64,000 bases of DNA from Verrucomicrobiota bacterium (GTDB lineage: Bacteria > Verrucomicrobiota > Verrucomicrobiia > Opitutales > Opitutaceae): contig JADKHC010000002.1 in the NCBI GenBank assembly GCA_016721945.1, forward strand, positions 124,001 through 188,000. The letters are read 5' to 3'. Each line of letters starts with the position of its first letter. Position 1 is the stretch's first letter. Below the pieces are notes generated by a model. It worked only from the letters and a program-made list of their open reading frames with translations, was not told the DNA's origin and made no database searches. Both the position numbers and the translations under genes were made by a program. Positions 50,818 through 59,478 of the stretch are shown here, piece by piece.

Positions 50818-51965
50818 CAGATTTTGATTACGTTACCATTATCGGCACGAAATTCACTTTCCAAACCAGACAAGGCCAAAGCGAGCGCATTCCACTCCGC
50901 CTCGGTCGTCTCCCAACCAGAGCTTACGCGAATAACTCGCTTCGCCTCAGCGGGAGCATAACCCATCGCCGCGAGCACGTGCGACGAACCTTCCTTCGCT
51001 GTCGCGCAAGCCGAACCAGTCGATACCTGAAACCCCAATTTATCGAGTCGCGTGACCCAACGATGATTCTCGGTGTGCGGCATGAGCAACGACACCGTGT
51101 TCCAAAGTCGCTCGGCCTCCGCCGCGATCACCGTCACGCCCGGCACAATTGACCGAACCGTCTGCTCAAACTGACCACGCCACCGCAAGCGCTCCGACTC
51201 TTGAAAAACCTTTTTCTGCTCGGCATCGGTCAGCGCCGCAACCATCGCAGACGCCCCAGCCAGATCCTCCGTACCACCGCGAAAACCACGCTGCTGCGCG
51301 CCGCCCAGTTGCGCGCGAAAGCTCTCCGCGCCCACCGGAATTTTGAGAAAACCCGTACCTTTCGGCCCGCCAAATTTATGCGCCGCACCGATCACCCAGC
51401 CCGCTCCGCCCAGCCCGGCCGCCGGGAGTTTGCCTAACCATTGCGCTGCGTCACAAAAATATTCCACACCCGCCAGCGCGCAGGTTCGCGCGATCTCGGC
51501 CCACGGTTGCAACACGCCGGTTTCGTTGTTCGCCGCCAGCACGATCACAGCCGCGACTCGATGTTTTTCAAAAAATGTTTTCACCACCGCATGCTCGACC
51601 AACCCAGCGCGCGTCACCGGTAGCCACAAAAGACGGTCGCCAAAAAATTTCTTCGCCGACTCCAGCACGCAGGGATGTTCGGTTGGATTGATCGCCACGC
51701 GCGACCCGGCGGGCAACGACTGAGCCCAATGCGCCAGCACCGCGTTCGCTCCCTCCGTCGCACCCGAGGTGAAAACCAACAATTCCGGTGCGCAACCAAT
51801 AAACTCCGCCAAGCGTGCCCGCACCGCATCAAGGCGAATCCTCGCCCGCGCCCCGTCGCGATACGGACTAGCAGGATTGTGCCACGTTTCGGCGGACACC
51901 TGCAACCACGCCTCACGCGCAACCGGCGCAAGCGGCGTCGTGGCGTTGTGGTCAAAGTACGGCAT
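50817..51965 (-). CDS. Cysteine desulfurase (NifS/IscS family)
   Basis: The 382-residue PLP enzyme releases sulfur from cysteine for Fe-S clusters or tRNA thiolation. It starts MPYFDHNATTPLAPVAREAW (ATG at 51965). PLP Lys is in GAAHKFGGPKGTG, and the persulfide Cys in STGSACATAKEGSSHVL. The open frame continues some 215 codons upstream, but that is antisense to gmhA and non-homologous. It is first in a three-gene unit with recF and the permease. The short GSACATAKE loop fits group I (IscS/NifS). Confidence 0.92.
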   Translation of the reverse strand: MPYFDHNATTPLAPVAREAWLQVSAETWHNPASPYRDGARARIRLDAVRARLAEFIGCAPELLVFTSGATEGANAVLAHWAQSLPAGSRVAINPTEHPCVLESAKKFFGDRLLWLPVTRAGLVEHAVVKTFFEKHRVAAVIVLAANNETGVLQPWAEIARTCALAGVEYFCDAAQWLGKLPAAGLGGAGWVIGAAHKFGGPKGTGFLKIPVGAESFRAQLGGAQQRGFRGGTEDLAGASAMVAALTDAEQKKVFQESERLRWRGQFEQTVRSIVPGVTVIAAEAERLWNTVSLLMPHTENHRWVTRLDKLGFQVSTGSACATAKEGSSHVLAAMGYAPAEAKRVIRVSSGWETTEAEWNALALALSGLESEFRADNGNVIKI

Positions 51966-52085
51966 CGGACGCCAATTGAATTTTGAATCCAAAAAACGCC
52001 AAGCCACAAACCGGCCAAATCGCCATTTTCTCGTACAACGATTTTCCTTCGTGACCTTTGCGCTCTTCTGTTCAAAACAAATCCC

Positions 52086-52643
52086 ATGAGCCTCGACGCC
52101 TCCCTCGCCTCCACGATTCGCACGCTTGAGTCGCTGAAAGAAATCCGCACCGAGATCGATCGCGCCGGAGCACTCATTGTTGAAACACTCCGTGCCGGGA
52201 AAAAACTTCTGATCTGCGGCAACGGTGGCAGCGCGGCCGAGGCCCAGCATTTTTCCACCGAGCTTGTTGGACGTTATTTCAAAAACCGCCGCTCGATTCC
52301 GGCGATCGCACTCAACGCCGACGGCACTCTTCTGACCTGCATCGTCAATGACTACGGTTATGACGCCGCCTTCTCGCGCCAGGTCGAAGGCTTCGGACAG
52401 CCCGGTGATCTGGTGATCGGTATCACGACGAGCGGCAACTCGGCCAACGTCCTCGCCGCTTTCGACGCCGCTCACAAACTCGGGCTTAAGACTATCGCCT
52501 TCCTCGGACGCGGAGGCGGCAAAGCCAAGGGACTCGCCACGGTCGATCTCATCATACCCGGCGATTCCGGCCGCACCGCACAGGAAGCGCACCTCTTTTT
52601 GATCCACCACTTCTGCGATCAGATCGACGCCGCTTTCGATTGA
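52086..52643 (+). CDS. gmhA: Phosphoheptose isomerase
   Basis: The 185-residue SIS-domain enzyme converts sedoheptulose-7-phosphate to D-glycero-D-manno-heptose-7-phosphate, the first step toward the heptose of LPS inner core. SIS motifs: LLICGNGGSAAEAQHFSTEL and GITTSGNSANVLAAFDAA. The C-terminal metal-binding region ends EAHLFLIHHFCDQID. It is divergent from the cysteine desulfurase by about 120 bp. Its stop lies 87 bp before the transpeptidase start. Confidence 0.93.
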   Translation: MSLDASLASTIRTLESLKEIRTEIDRAGALIVETLRAGKKLLICGNGGSAAEAQHFSTELVGRYFKNRRSIPAIALNADGTLLTCIVNDYGYDAAFSRQVEGFGQPGDLVIGITTSGNSANVLAAFDAAHKLGLKTIAFLGRGGGKAKGLATVDLIIPGDSGRTAQEAHLFLIHHFCDQIDAAFD

Positions 52644-52729
52644 GGTTTCCGCTCACGGGCCGAGGAGATTTTCAACCGTCACGACCGACGCTGGTCTTTC
52701 GCTTCGAGTTGGATTTAATCTTATCCACG

Positions 52730-53704
52730 ATGCGACGCACCGCCACTTTCCTGATCCTCTGCTGTGGACTGGCGTGCTTGGGTGCAGCGGAAAAAAAGCC
52801 GCTTCCGCCCATCGACCCGCTCGATCCCTCGCGCATCTACATGTATCCGCGCCCCGTGGAAAACTGGCTCGACGTACAGATCGCGCTCGCCCGCCAGGCG
52901 ATATCCTGTGGTTCGATCGATGGCGTGGGCGGACGCCAAACTGCCGCCGGGCTGCGCGCCTTTCAGGAACGCGCCGGCCTCGACACCACCGGGAAACTCG
53001 ACAACGCCACCCGCGCCCAACTCATCCTCACCGGACCGCCCTTCAAGCAGGTCACGCTTAGCGCCGAGGACCTCGCCAGTTTGCAGCCGCTCAGTAAAAC
53101 CTGGCTCGGAAAATCCCAGCAAACCGCCCTCGCCCACGAAAGCGCGCTCGAGTTGCTCGCCGAACGCACCCACGCCCACCCGAACCTCCTGAAGCGCCTA
53201 AATCCATCGCTCGATTGGACGACTATCACGCCCGCCACCCGCATCCACGTCCCCGCCATCGATCGCACCGCGCCACTCGGCCAGCCCGCGCACCTGCATA
53301 TTTCACTCAGCGAAAACACGCTCGAAGCCCGCGACGAAGTGGGAAACATCATCATGCATTGCCCGGTGAGCATTGCCCGCCTCGCCGAGAAACGTCCCGA
53401 AGGCGAACTGCACATCACCGTGGTTATCCCCAATCCCGATTACACCTTCGACCCCGACGTTTTCCCTGAATCCGCCGAAGCGCGCGAACTTGGCCGCAAA
53501 CTCCTCATCCAGCCCGGCCCGAACAATCCTGTCGGTGTCGCCTGGATCGGTCTTGACCGCCCGGGTTATGGTATCCACGGAACGCCTACACCGGAACAAG
53601 TTGGCCGCACCGAATCCCACGGCTGTTTTCGCCTGGCCAACTGGGACGCCCTCACGCTGCTCGAAATCGCCCGCGTCGGCCTTCCTGTGCTGGTCGAGCC
53701 GTAG
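52730..53704 (+). CDS. L,D-transpeptidase with peptidoglycan-binding domain
   Basis: The protein is 324 residues from ATG at 52730, where a signal peptide (FLILCCGLACLGAA) starts; an upstream TTG at 52640 overlaps gmhA and is rejected. The PG_binding_1-like domain (QIALARQAISCGSIDGVGGR, FQERAGLDTTGKLD) is followed by a LysM-like stretch (ERTHAHPNLLKRLNP). The YkuD catalytic domain has GIHGTPTPEQVG and the Cys motif SHGCFRLANWD. It forms 3-3 cross-links or attaches proteins to peptidoglycan in the periplasm. Confidence 0.92.
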   Translation: MRRTATFLILCCGLACLGAAEKKPLPPIDPLDPSRIYMYPRPVENWLDVQIALARQAISCGSIDGVGGRQTAAGLRAFQERAGLDTTGKLDNATRAQLILTGPPFKQVTLSAEDLASLQPLSKTWLGKSQQTALAHESALELLAERTHAHPNLLKRLNPSLDWTTITPATRIHVPAIDRTAPLGQPAHLHISLSENTLEARDEVGNIIMHCPVSIARLAEKRPEGELHITVVIPNPDYTFDPDVFPESAEARELGRKLLIQPGPNNPVGVAWIGLDRPGYGIHGTPTPEQVGRTESHGCFRLANWDALTLLEIARVGLPVLVEP

Positions 53705-53752
53705 GCCAATCTACCCATCGTCCGTTCGCCGTTTTGCGAAGGAACCGCCCCC

Positions 53753-53792
53753 GCAAAAAACAGAAAGCCCCCCGGTTTGGGCCGGAGGGCTT
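53753..53792 (-). terminator. Terminator after the ferredoxin gene (possibly bidirectional)
   Basis: The stem AAAGCCCTCCGG with CCGGGGGGCTTT has one mismatch. On the minus strand it is followed by TCTG and T6. It lies between the convergent transpeptidase and ferredoxin genes. Confidence 0.8.
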
Positions 53793-53819
53793 TGCTTCAA
53801 ATCTTGATTAACGTGCGGT

Positions 53820-54053
53820 TTATTCGCCGTCGTTGCCGATCGCTTCAACCGGGCAACCTTCCAACGCTTCGGTGCACAGTGCGATCTCTTCCTCGGTGGT
53901 CGGCTGTTTATGAACGTAGGAATAGCCACCCTCGTCATTACGCGCGAAAAACGCCGGGGCGGTTTCTCTGCAAAGATCACAGTCAATGCACTGTTGATCG
54001 GTGTAAAACTTTCCAGGAACGTTTGGTTCCCATTTGTCAGCTTTGTTAGCCAT
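53820..54053 (-). CDS. Single-cluster [4Fe-4S] ferredoxin
   Basis: The protein is 77 residues from ATG at 54053 (MANKADKWEPNVPGKFY); an ATG at 54065 would add four residues. Cluster ligands are Cys22, Cys25 and Cys28 in CIDCDLCRE, and Cys67 in EALEGCPVEAIG. An extra Cys60 could make a disulfide or alternative ligand. It is acidic, as expected of an electron carrier, and resembles Thermotoga-type single-cluster ferredoxins. The partner enzyme is unknown. Confidence 0.9.
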   Translation of the reverse strand: MANKADKWEPNVPGKFYTDQQCIDCDLCRETAPAFFARNDEGGYSYVHKQPTTEEEIALCTEALEGCPVEAIGNDGE

Positions 54054-54197
54054 GGTGTCGGACAAAAGAGTAATTGCGCTGATAGTGTCAAGAAGGAGGG
54101 CGATTCATAAGCAGAAAAACCCGGGTCTGGTAAATGAAACGCCAATGCTGGGAGGCGGCTTGTATTTGCCGGAGCGGCTACCTAGCTTGCACCTTCG

Positions 54198-55106
54198 ATG
54201 CTCTCGGACCGCACCTATCTTCGAAACGACTACCCGCAACGCGGAGGTGGTGCGTTGAAATGGCTGCTCTCGGCCATGGCGGCGGGCTTCATTTTGACGG
54301 CGGTTTTCGAGCGGTTGTTCAATACAGTCGCGTTTTCCGATCTGTTTCAGCTCACGCTTTCCGGTCTGGAAAAATGGCATCTGTGGCAGATCGTCTCATA
54401 CGGTTTTATCCATCCGGTGGACGACGTGTCCTCGGTGCTGGTCGTGGGCTTCAACCTACTGTGCCTGTATATGCTTGGCCGCGAAATGGAATCGCTGCTC
54501 GGGACAAAACATTTTCTGGCGCTCTATCTCGGTGCGATTTTCTTGGGTGCGGTTTGCTGGCTGGCCGTGAACTACCGTTTCGGCGGCGTTCTCAGCGGCG
54601 CCTGGCCGGGAGTTGTGGCGCTCTTAACCCTTTTTGCCTGCCTGAATCCCGAACAGGAGATCAAGATGCTTCTGCTTTTCGTGCCGATCACGATCCGACC
54701 GAAGTACTTGGTGTGGTTCTTGTTTGCGGTGGATTTTCTCTGCCTGAGTTTTTGGGAGATCAGGGGCCAAGTTTCTCCTCTGCGCATGGGTCACTCGGCC
54801 CACCTCGGTGGAATGCTCGCGGGTTATCTTTATTTTCGTTTGGTTCACCAACTCGAATGGCGCAATCCCGATGGCAAAATCGACGTCGAGCTCCCCGGCT
54901 GGATCCGTAAATCGCGCAAAGCCACCACCGCAACCACCGGCAAGTTCAAGGTCAATCTCACGACCCGCGAAGAACTTAAGACCGAGGTCGATCGCATCCT
55001 CGACAAGATCAACAGCGAGGGTTTCGCCGCGCTCACGCCCGAGGAAAAACGGATGCTCGACGACGCCAAGGACCAGTTGAGCCGCAATGTAGACAAAGAC
55101 TCGTGA
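54198..55106 (+). CDS. Rhomboid-family membrane protein, probable pseudoprotease
   Basis: The 302-residue protein has six membrane helices in rhomboid order, then a 90-residue basic and acidic C-terminal helix-rich tail (TREELKTEVDRILDKINSEG). The helix-2 FNLLCLYMLG and the helix-6 HLGGMLAGYLYF (His202) are present. The expected GxSG Ser motif in helix 4 reads LSGAWPGVVALL, with Pro137 where the nucleophile should be. It therefore looks catalytically dead, or uses a non-standard residue. A rhombosortase role for the GlyGly-CTERM proteins in this window was considered, but the missing Ser argues against it. Confidence 0.78.
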   Translation: MLSDRTYLRNDYPQRGGGALKWLLSAMAAGFILTAVFERLFNTVAFSDLFQLTLSGLEKWHLWQIVSYGFIHPVDDVSSVLVVGFNLLCLYMLGREMESLLGTKHFLALYLGAIFLGAVCWLAVNYRFGGVLSGAWPGVVALLTLFACLNPEQEIKMLLLFVPITIRPKYLVWFLFAVDFLCLSFWEIRGQVSPLRMGHSAHLGGMLAGYLYFRLVHQLEWRNPDGKIDVELPGWIRKSRKATTATTGKFKVNLTTREELKTEVDRILDKINSEGFAALTPEEKRMLDDAKDQLSRNVDKDS

Positions 55107-55244
55107 AAGTGCGCCCCGCGCTGTTTCACCTTTGCCCAAAGTTTAACGTTAACCCTTTTAAGAGCGCGCCGTAGGCTTAGGTAGCAACTGGTCGCGCAAT
55201 CACACCTTTTGAAACATTTACTCTCCGCAACCGTCCCATCTCCG

Positions 55245-57458
55245 ATGAAGTTCCTTGGATCCCTCCGTCATGGCCTGCGCTGGCTGCTCCTGCTCTCTTT
55301 GTTTGTAGGAAATGTTTATGCGTGGACCGATAAGCAATTCACCACGACCACCGGTCAGGCGCGCGAAATCACTGCGCTGATCCGCCTGCTTGAGCAGATC
55401 CATTATAATCACGAAAACGTCCGCCCCAGCGACTACGGCCAGATTATCCCGGATTTCATGGGCGAACTCGACGGACAGCGTCTGTTTTTTCTCGCGACCG
55501 ACAAGGAGGCCTTCACCAAACGCTATCCCGCCAGTTGGGTTTACAACAACATCTCCTCGCTCGGGAAAATCGACCCTGCTTACGAAATCTACAAAGCGTA
55601 TGCCTCGCGCGTCGAAACCCGCGTTCAGTGGATCTTAGCCGAACTGAAAAAGGACATCGATCTCACAACTAAAGAAACCTACCTACTCGACCGCGCCAAA
55701 GGCCCTTGGTGCGCCGACGAAAAGGAAGCCGATGCACTGTGGAGCAAACGCCTGCGCTTCGAAGTTCTTCAGGATGTTCTCAACAAAAAGACCCTGGAAG
55801 AAGCCCGCCAGAACGTGCGCAAACGCTACGAACGGATGCTCAAAAGTCTCGATGAAGTCGAAAGCACCGAACTAGCAGAATGGTTTCTCTCCGTCGTCAC
55901 TCGTCTCTACGATCCGCACTCCACCTATTTTTCCTATGACACCTTTGCCGACTTCGCGATTCAGATGCGACTTCAGCTCATGGGCATCGGAGCGCTCCTC
56001 GGGGTCGAAGACGATTACTGCGTGGTGAAAGAAATCATACCCGGCGGTCCCGCCGATGTGAGCAATCTGCTCCACCCAAATGACAAAATCCTCTTCGTTG
56101 GTCAGGGAGATGCCGAACCAGTCGAAGTGATCGGCATGAAGCTGCGTAAAATCGTCAGCCAGATCCGCGGCGATAAAGGCACACGCGTCAAACTCACCAT
56201 CCAACCCGCCGACGCACCCGATCCCTCGATCCGCAAAGAAATCGTGCTGACCCGCGACGTCATCAACCTCGATTCAGCCCGCGCCCGCGGTGCCATTTTC
56301 GAAGTGCCCGACAACGCCACCGGCAAACCACTCTCTATCGGCGTCATCACACTTCCTGCCTTCTACGGCCCCGACAGCAGCAGCAGCGCCGCAGAAAAAA
56401 ACAGCGCCACTCGCGACGTCGCCGAAATCCTCAAACAACTCCAAGCCGTCGGCATCCAGGGCCTCGTCCTCGACCTGCGCAACAACGGCGGCGGCCTTCT
56501 CTCCGAAGCCATCGACCTCACCGGCATTTTCATCAACCAAGGTCCCGTCGTCCAAGTACGAGACTACTATGGTGACGTAAAAGTCGACAGCGATGAAAAC
56601 CCGAAAATCGCCTACACCGGTCCGCTCGCCGTACTCGTCTCGCGCTTCAGCGCCTCCGCTTCCGAAATCGTCGCCGGCGCACTCCAAAACTACGGACGCG
56701 CCATCATCGTCGGCGACAGTTCCACCCACGGCAAAGGCTCGGTCCAGACCGTGATCGAGATGAAAAGTTATCTATCCAGCTTCTCCCTCGCTCCCGAAAA
56801 AACCGGCGCGACCAAACTCACCGTCCAAAAATTCTACCTTCCAGACGGCAGCTCCACCCAACTCCGCGGTGTGATCCCCGACGTCATTTTGCCGTCCATC
56901 GACGACTACCTCCCGATCGGCGAAAAAGATCTGCCTCACGCCCTCGTCTGGGACGACATTCCCTCCAGCATCTTCGACGGGAAACCCCTCGCACCGCAGA
57001 TCCTCAACCCACTGCGCGAAGCCAGCCGCGCCCGCCAGGGCAAGCTAGAGGAGTTTTCCTTCCTCAACAAAAACATCGACTGGTTCAAAACCAAGCAGGA
57101 GATCAAAACCATCTCCTTGAACCTAGAAGAACGTCGCACGCAGAAAGCCGCCGACGCCACCTTCCGCAAGACGATGGAAAAGCAAAAAGAGCTCCTCGCG
57201 AAAAACAGCTTCACCTTCCGCGAATTTAATCTGGGTAATCCACCAGTAAAAAAGTCCGTCGAGAAAAAGCCTGCAGCGGAAGACTCCGACGAAGACGCGG
57301 AACTCGCCGCAATTCGCGATGAAGGCTACGCCAAATTCGACATCCATCTCCGCGAAGCCCTGCGCATCGTGACCGATGCCGTCGATCTCGGCAGCAAACC
57401 AGAAAGCTGGGCCGGCAGCCGTGCCCCGCTTACAGCCCAAGTCACGCCCAAGCTCTAA
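55245..57458 (+). CDS. C-terminal processing protease (S41, Tsp/Prc type)
   Basis: The protein is 737 residues from ATG at 55245, with a signal peptide (LRWLLLLSLFVGNVYA); a TTG at 55209 is less likely. Tsp-like architecture: an N-terminal helical region (to about 220), a PDZ domain (residues 230-325, GIGALLGVEDDYCVVKEIIP), and an S41 catalytic core with Ser in SRFSASASEIVAGALQNYG and Lys in STHGKGSVQT. A C-terminal DUF3340-like region follows. Periplasmic; degrades or trims misfolded proteins and can process penicillin-binding proteins or lipoproteins. The stop TAA overlaps the left end of a truncated repeat A. Confidence 0.94.
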   Translation: MKFLGSLRHGLRWLLLLSLFVGNVYAWTDKQFTTTTGQAREITALIRLLEQIHYNHENVRPSDYGQIIPDFMGELDGQRLFFLATDKEAFTKRYPASWVYNNISSLGKIDPAYEIYKAYASRVETRVQWILAELKKDIDLTTKETYLLDRAKGPWCADEKEADALWSKRLRFEVLQDVLNKKTLEEARQNVRKRYERMLKSLDEVESTELAEWFLSVVTRLYDPHSTYFSYDTFADFAIQMRLQLMGIGALLGVEDDYCVVKEIIPGGPADVSNLLHPNDKILFVGQGDAEPVEVIGMKLRKIVSQIRGDKGTRVKLTIQPADAPDPSIRKEIVLTRDVINLDSARARGAIFEVPDNATGKPLSIGVITLPAFYGPDSSSSAAEKNSATRDVAEILKQLQAVGIQGLVLDLRNNGGGLLSEAIDLTGIFINQGPVVQVRDYYGDVKVDSDENPKIAYTGPLAVLVSRFSASASEIVAGALQNYGRAIIVGDSSTHGKGSVQTVIEMKSYLSSFSLAPEKTGATKLTVQKFYLPDGSSTQLRGVIPDVILPSIDDYLPIGEKDLPHALVWDDIPSSIFDGKPLAPQILNPLREASRARQGKLEEFSFLNKNIDWFKTKQEIKTISLNLEERRTQKAADATFRKTMEKQKELLAKNSFTFREFNLGNPPVKKSVEKKPAAEDSDEDAELAAIRDEGYAKFDIHLREALRIVTDAVDLGSKPESWAGSRAPLTAQVTPKL

Positions 57459-57515
57459 GCCGCAACAATGCAGTGAGGAATGCACCCGTTGTATCCCAAC
57501 GGGCTATTGCGGTTA
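57456..57515. repeat. Element A deletion derivative
   Basis: The left end TAAGCCGCAACAATGCAGT, one collapsed stem (CCCGTTGTATCCCAACGGG) and a right end TTGCGGTTA are left of the 150-bp element. The first three bases are the stop codon of the S41 protease gene. Confidence 0.75.
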
Positions 57516-57610
57516 AAAACATAGCCGAGTTGCCGAAAGCGGATTCGGCGAAAATTGTCTTGAGGTAGGGCGAGCTACTGACGGCGATTTTTCCTTTCAA
57601 GCGGAGGAAT

Positions 57611-58645
57611 TCAAGCGGCTGGTTTTTGCAGCAGGTAATGGCTCACCAGCCACTCCTCGCCACCACGGTAGCCCCAGAGTTCGGCGCACGACATGAAGAA
57701 TACGCGCCAGTAGACCCACCAACGAGTCTCGTGTTCGGCTCCGTAAGTCGCGGCGAGCAAAGGCCTCAATTCAGCACGGTACCGATCCATGTTCTGTAAC
57801 CAAAGATTGGCTGTCCGCTCGTAATGGCGGCCATTCACTTGCCAATGATCGACCAGCTTCAAGTCATCCTGAAAACGCATCACAAGGTCGTCGCTCGGCA
57901 TCATGCCTCCGGTGAAAAAGTATCGGCTCATCCAATCAGTCTGGTCACGGGCAACAAAATGGTAGGCAAACCGTGCATGCGTGAAAATGTGCATAAAGAA
58001 CAAACCGCCGGGCTTGAGCCAGCGCCCGATATTCGCCAGCAATCGCGGCCAGTTTTTCATATGCTCGAACATCTCAACAGACACAACCCGGTCGAAGCGG
58101 CCGGGCTCGATGTCAAAATCGTTCATGTCGCAGGTGATGATCGTGAGGTTCTTGATCCCGCGCTTTAGCGCCTCGGCGTCGATGAATTTCTTCTGCGTGC
58201 GTGAGTGCGAAACGCCCGTTATGCGCGAGCGAGGATAACGCTCCGCCAGCCAGAGGGAGAGCGATCCCCAGCCGCAACCGAGTTCTAAGATTTCCTGGCC
58301 GTCGACGAGCCACGCTCGTTCTGCGTACAACCGAAGCATCGCCTCTTCGGCCTCAGCCAGAGATTCGTCTCCGCGCTCAAACCAGCAGCAGGAGTACTTC
58401 AACCGCGGCCCAAGCACCCGCTGATAGAACGCGGTCGGCACTTCGTAATGTTGTTCTTTAGATTCCTGGGTGTTGATAGCAATTGGTTGTGTCTTTAGAT
58501 CGGTCACGAATTTTTCCAGTCGCACAGCCTGTTCTGCGGCAGTAGGCGCCGTTTCCTCTCGGAGGCGCTGAGCGAGCAGCCGGCGAATACCAAAACGAAG
58601 CGCGATGTCAGGCAGTAAGTTTTTCTCTAGAAGTGTGTCGATCAT
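57611..58645 (-). CDS. CFA-synthase-like SAM methyltransferase
   Basis: The 344-residue cytosolic or membrane-associated methyltransferase has the SAM motif ILELGCGWGSLSLWLAERYP and family residues VSVEMFEHMKNW, HIFTHARFAYHF and FFTGGMMPSDD. It is related to cyclopropane-fatty-acid synthase but about 100 residues shorter at the N-terminus. It may act on unsaturated acyl chains, as UfaM-type enzymes do, or on another lipid. It is the last gene of the seven-gene unit that begins with the FAD oxidoreductase at 63919, 21 bp after the DUF1295 gene. Confidence 0.87.
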   Translation of the reverse strand: MIDTLLEKNLLPDIALRFGIRRLLAQRLREETAPTAAEQAVRLEKFVTDLKTQPIAINTQESKEQHYEVPTAFYQRVLGPRLKYSCCWFERGDESLAEAEEAMLRLYAERAWLVDGQEILELGCGWGSLSLWLAERYPRSRITGVSHSRTQKKFIDAEALKRGIKNLTIITCDMNDFDIEPGRFDRVVSVEMFEHMKNWPRLLANIGRWLKPGGLFFMHIFTHARFAYHFVARDQTDWMSRYFFTGGMMPSDDLVMRFQDDLKLVDHWQVNGRHYERTANLWLQNMDRYRAELRPLLAATYGAEHETRWWVYWRVFFMSCAELWGYRGGEEWLVSHYLLQKPAA

Positions 58646-58666
58646 AAGGTCAAAAGTCAGGGTTGA

Positions 58667-59464
58667 TTAGAGCTTATTCTCTGGTTTTGGTGGCCAAGGG
58701 AAAAAGGCACTGGTGCGTAACTGGTACAAGCGGTACGGTTCACCCTTCGAGCGAAGCAACTGGTCCTCGGTGTACTTGACTCCGGTTACCTTCAGCAGGA
58801 AGAAAAGCATCATCACCGGGCAATAAAGCGCGATCCAGCCCCAGGGCGACGCGAGCGCGAAGAGTGCAAACGCGACCCAGATCAGCCATTCGAAGAAATA
58901 GTTCGGATGTCGGCTCCAACGCCAAAGTCCCGAATCGCACACGCGGCCGCGGTTAGCCGGAGCGCGTTTAAACGCAGCGAGCTGAGCATCGGCCAGCGTT
59001 TCACCGAACAAGGCGACCAACCACAAACTGGCAGCGAAGATTTCCAGCGGATGGAGCGTCGAAGCCGGATTGCGCGTAGCGATGAGGAAGGGCGCAGAAA
59101 GTACCACGAGCAGGAGGGCCTGAAACTGGAAGAACTGAAACATCTTCGCGTTCAAATTCGCCGCCCAGTCCTGCCGGAGTTGCCGATAGCGACCGTCTTC
59201 GGTGTGCAAATGACCGAGCACGCGGCGCGCAAGATAACCGCCAAGCCGGAGACTCCAGACACCCGCCATCACCGTAATTAGCAATTTGCGCGGAAATGCA
59301 CCGCCTCCGAAATGTCCGTAAAAGGCAGCCAGCGGTGCGAAACCCAGCGACCACGCTACATCGACGATGCCGTAATTATTGAGTCGGCGTGCGATCAGAA
59401 ATAGCAGCGCGAAAGCAGTGGTGGCAGCGACGAGAGCAAATAAAATAAGGTTCGTGGTAGACAT
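58667..59464 (-). CDS. DUF1295 membrane protein
   Basis: The protein is 265 residues from ATG at 59464 (MSTTNLILFALVAATTAFAL). It has six to seven membrane helices. The C-terminal part has SGLWRWSRHPNYFFEWLIWV and YTEDQLLRSKGEPYRLYQLR, the signature shared by DUF1295, steroid reductase and isoprenylcysteine methyltransferase-like membrane enzymes. It could be a lipid-modifying reductase. Upstream in-frame residues overlap the DUF2062 gene and are not used. It sits between DUF2062 and the second CFA-like methyltransferase. Confidence 0.88.
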   Translation of the reverse strand: MSTTNLILFALVAATTAFALLFLIARRLNNYGIVDVAWSLGFAPLAAFYGHFGGGAFPRKLLITVMAGVWSLRLGGYLARRVLGHLHTEDGRYRQLRQDWAANLNAKMFQFFQFQALLLVVLSAPFLIATRNPASTLHPLEIFAASLWLVALFGETLADAQLAAFKRAPANRGRVCDSGLWRWSRHPNYFFEWLIWVAFALFALASPWGWIALYCPVMMLFFLLKVTGVKYTEDQLLRSKGEPYRLYQLRTSAFFPWPPKPENKL

Positions 59465-59478
59465 CGTTTGGTTAGGAA

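Noticed and set aside
50817..52610. 597-codon version of the cysteine desulfurase
   Set aside because: The first ~215 codons are antisense to gmhA and have no homology; the enzyme clearly begins MPYFDHNATT at 51965.
54198..55106. Active rhombosortase for the GlyGly-CTERM proteins
   Set aside because: The rhomboid nucleophile Ser appears to be Pro, and the gene is far from both target genes.
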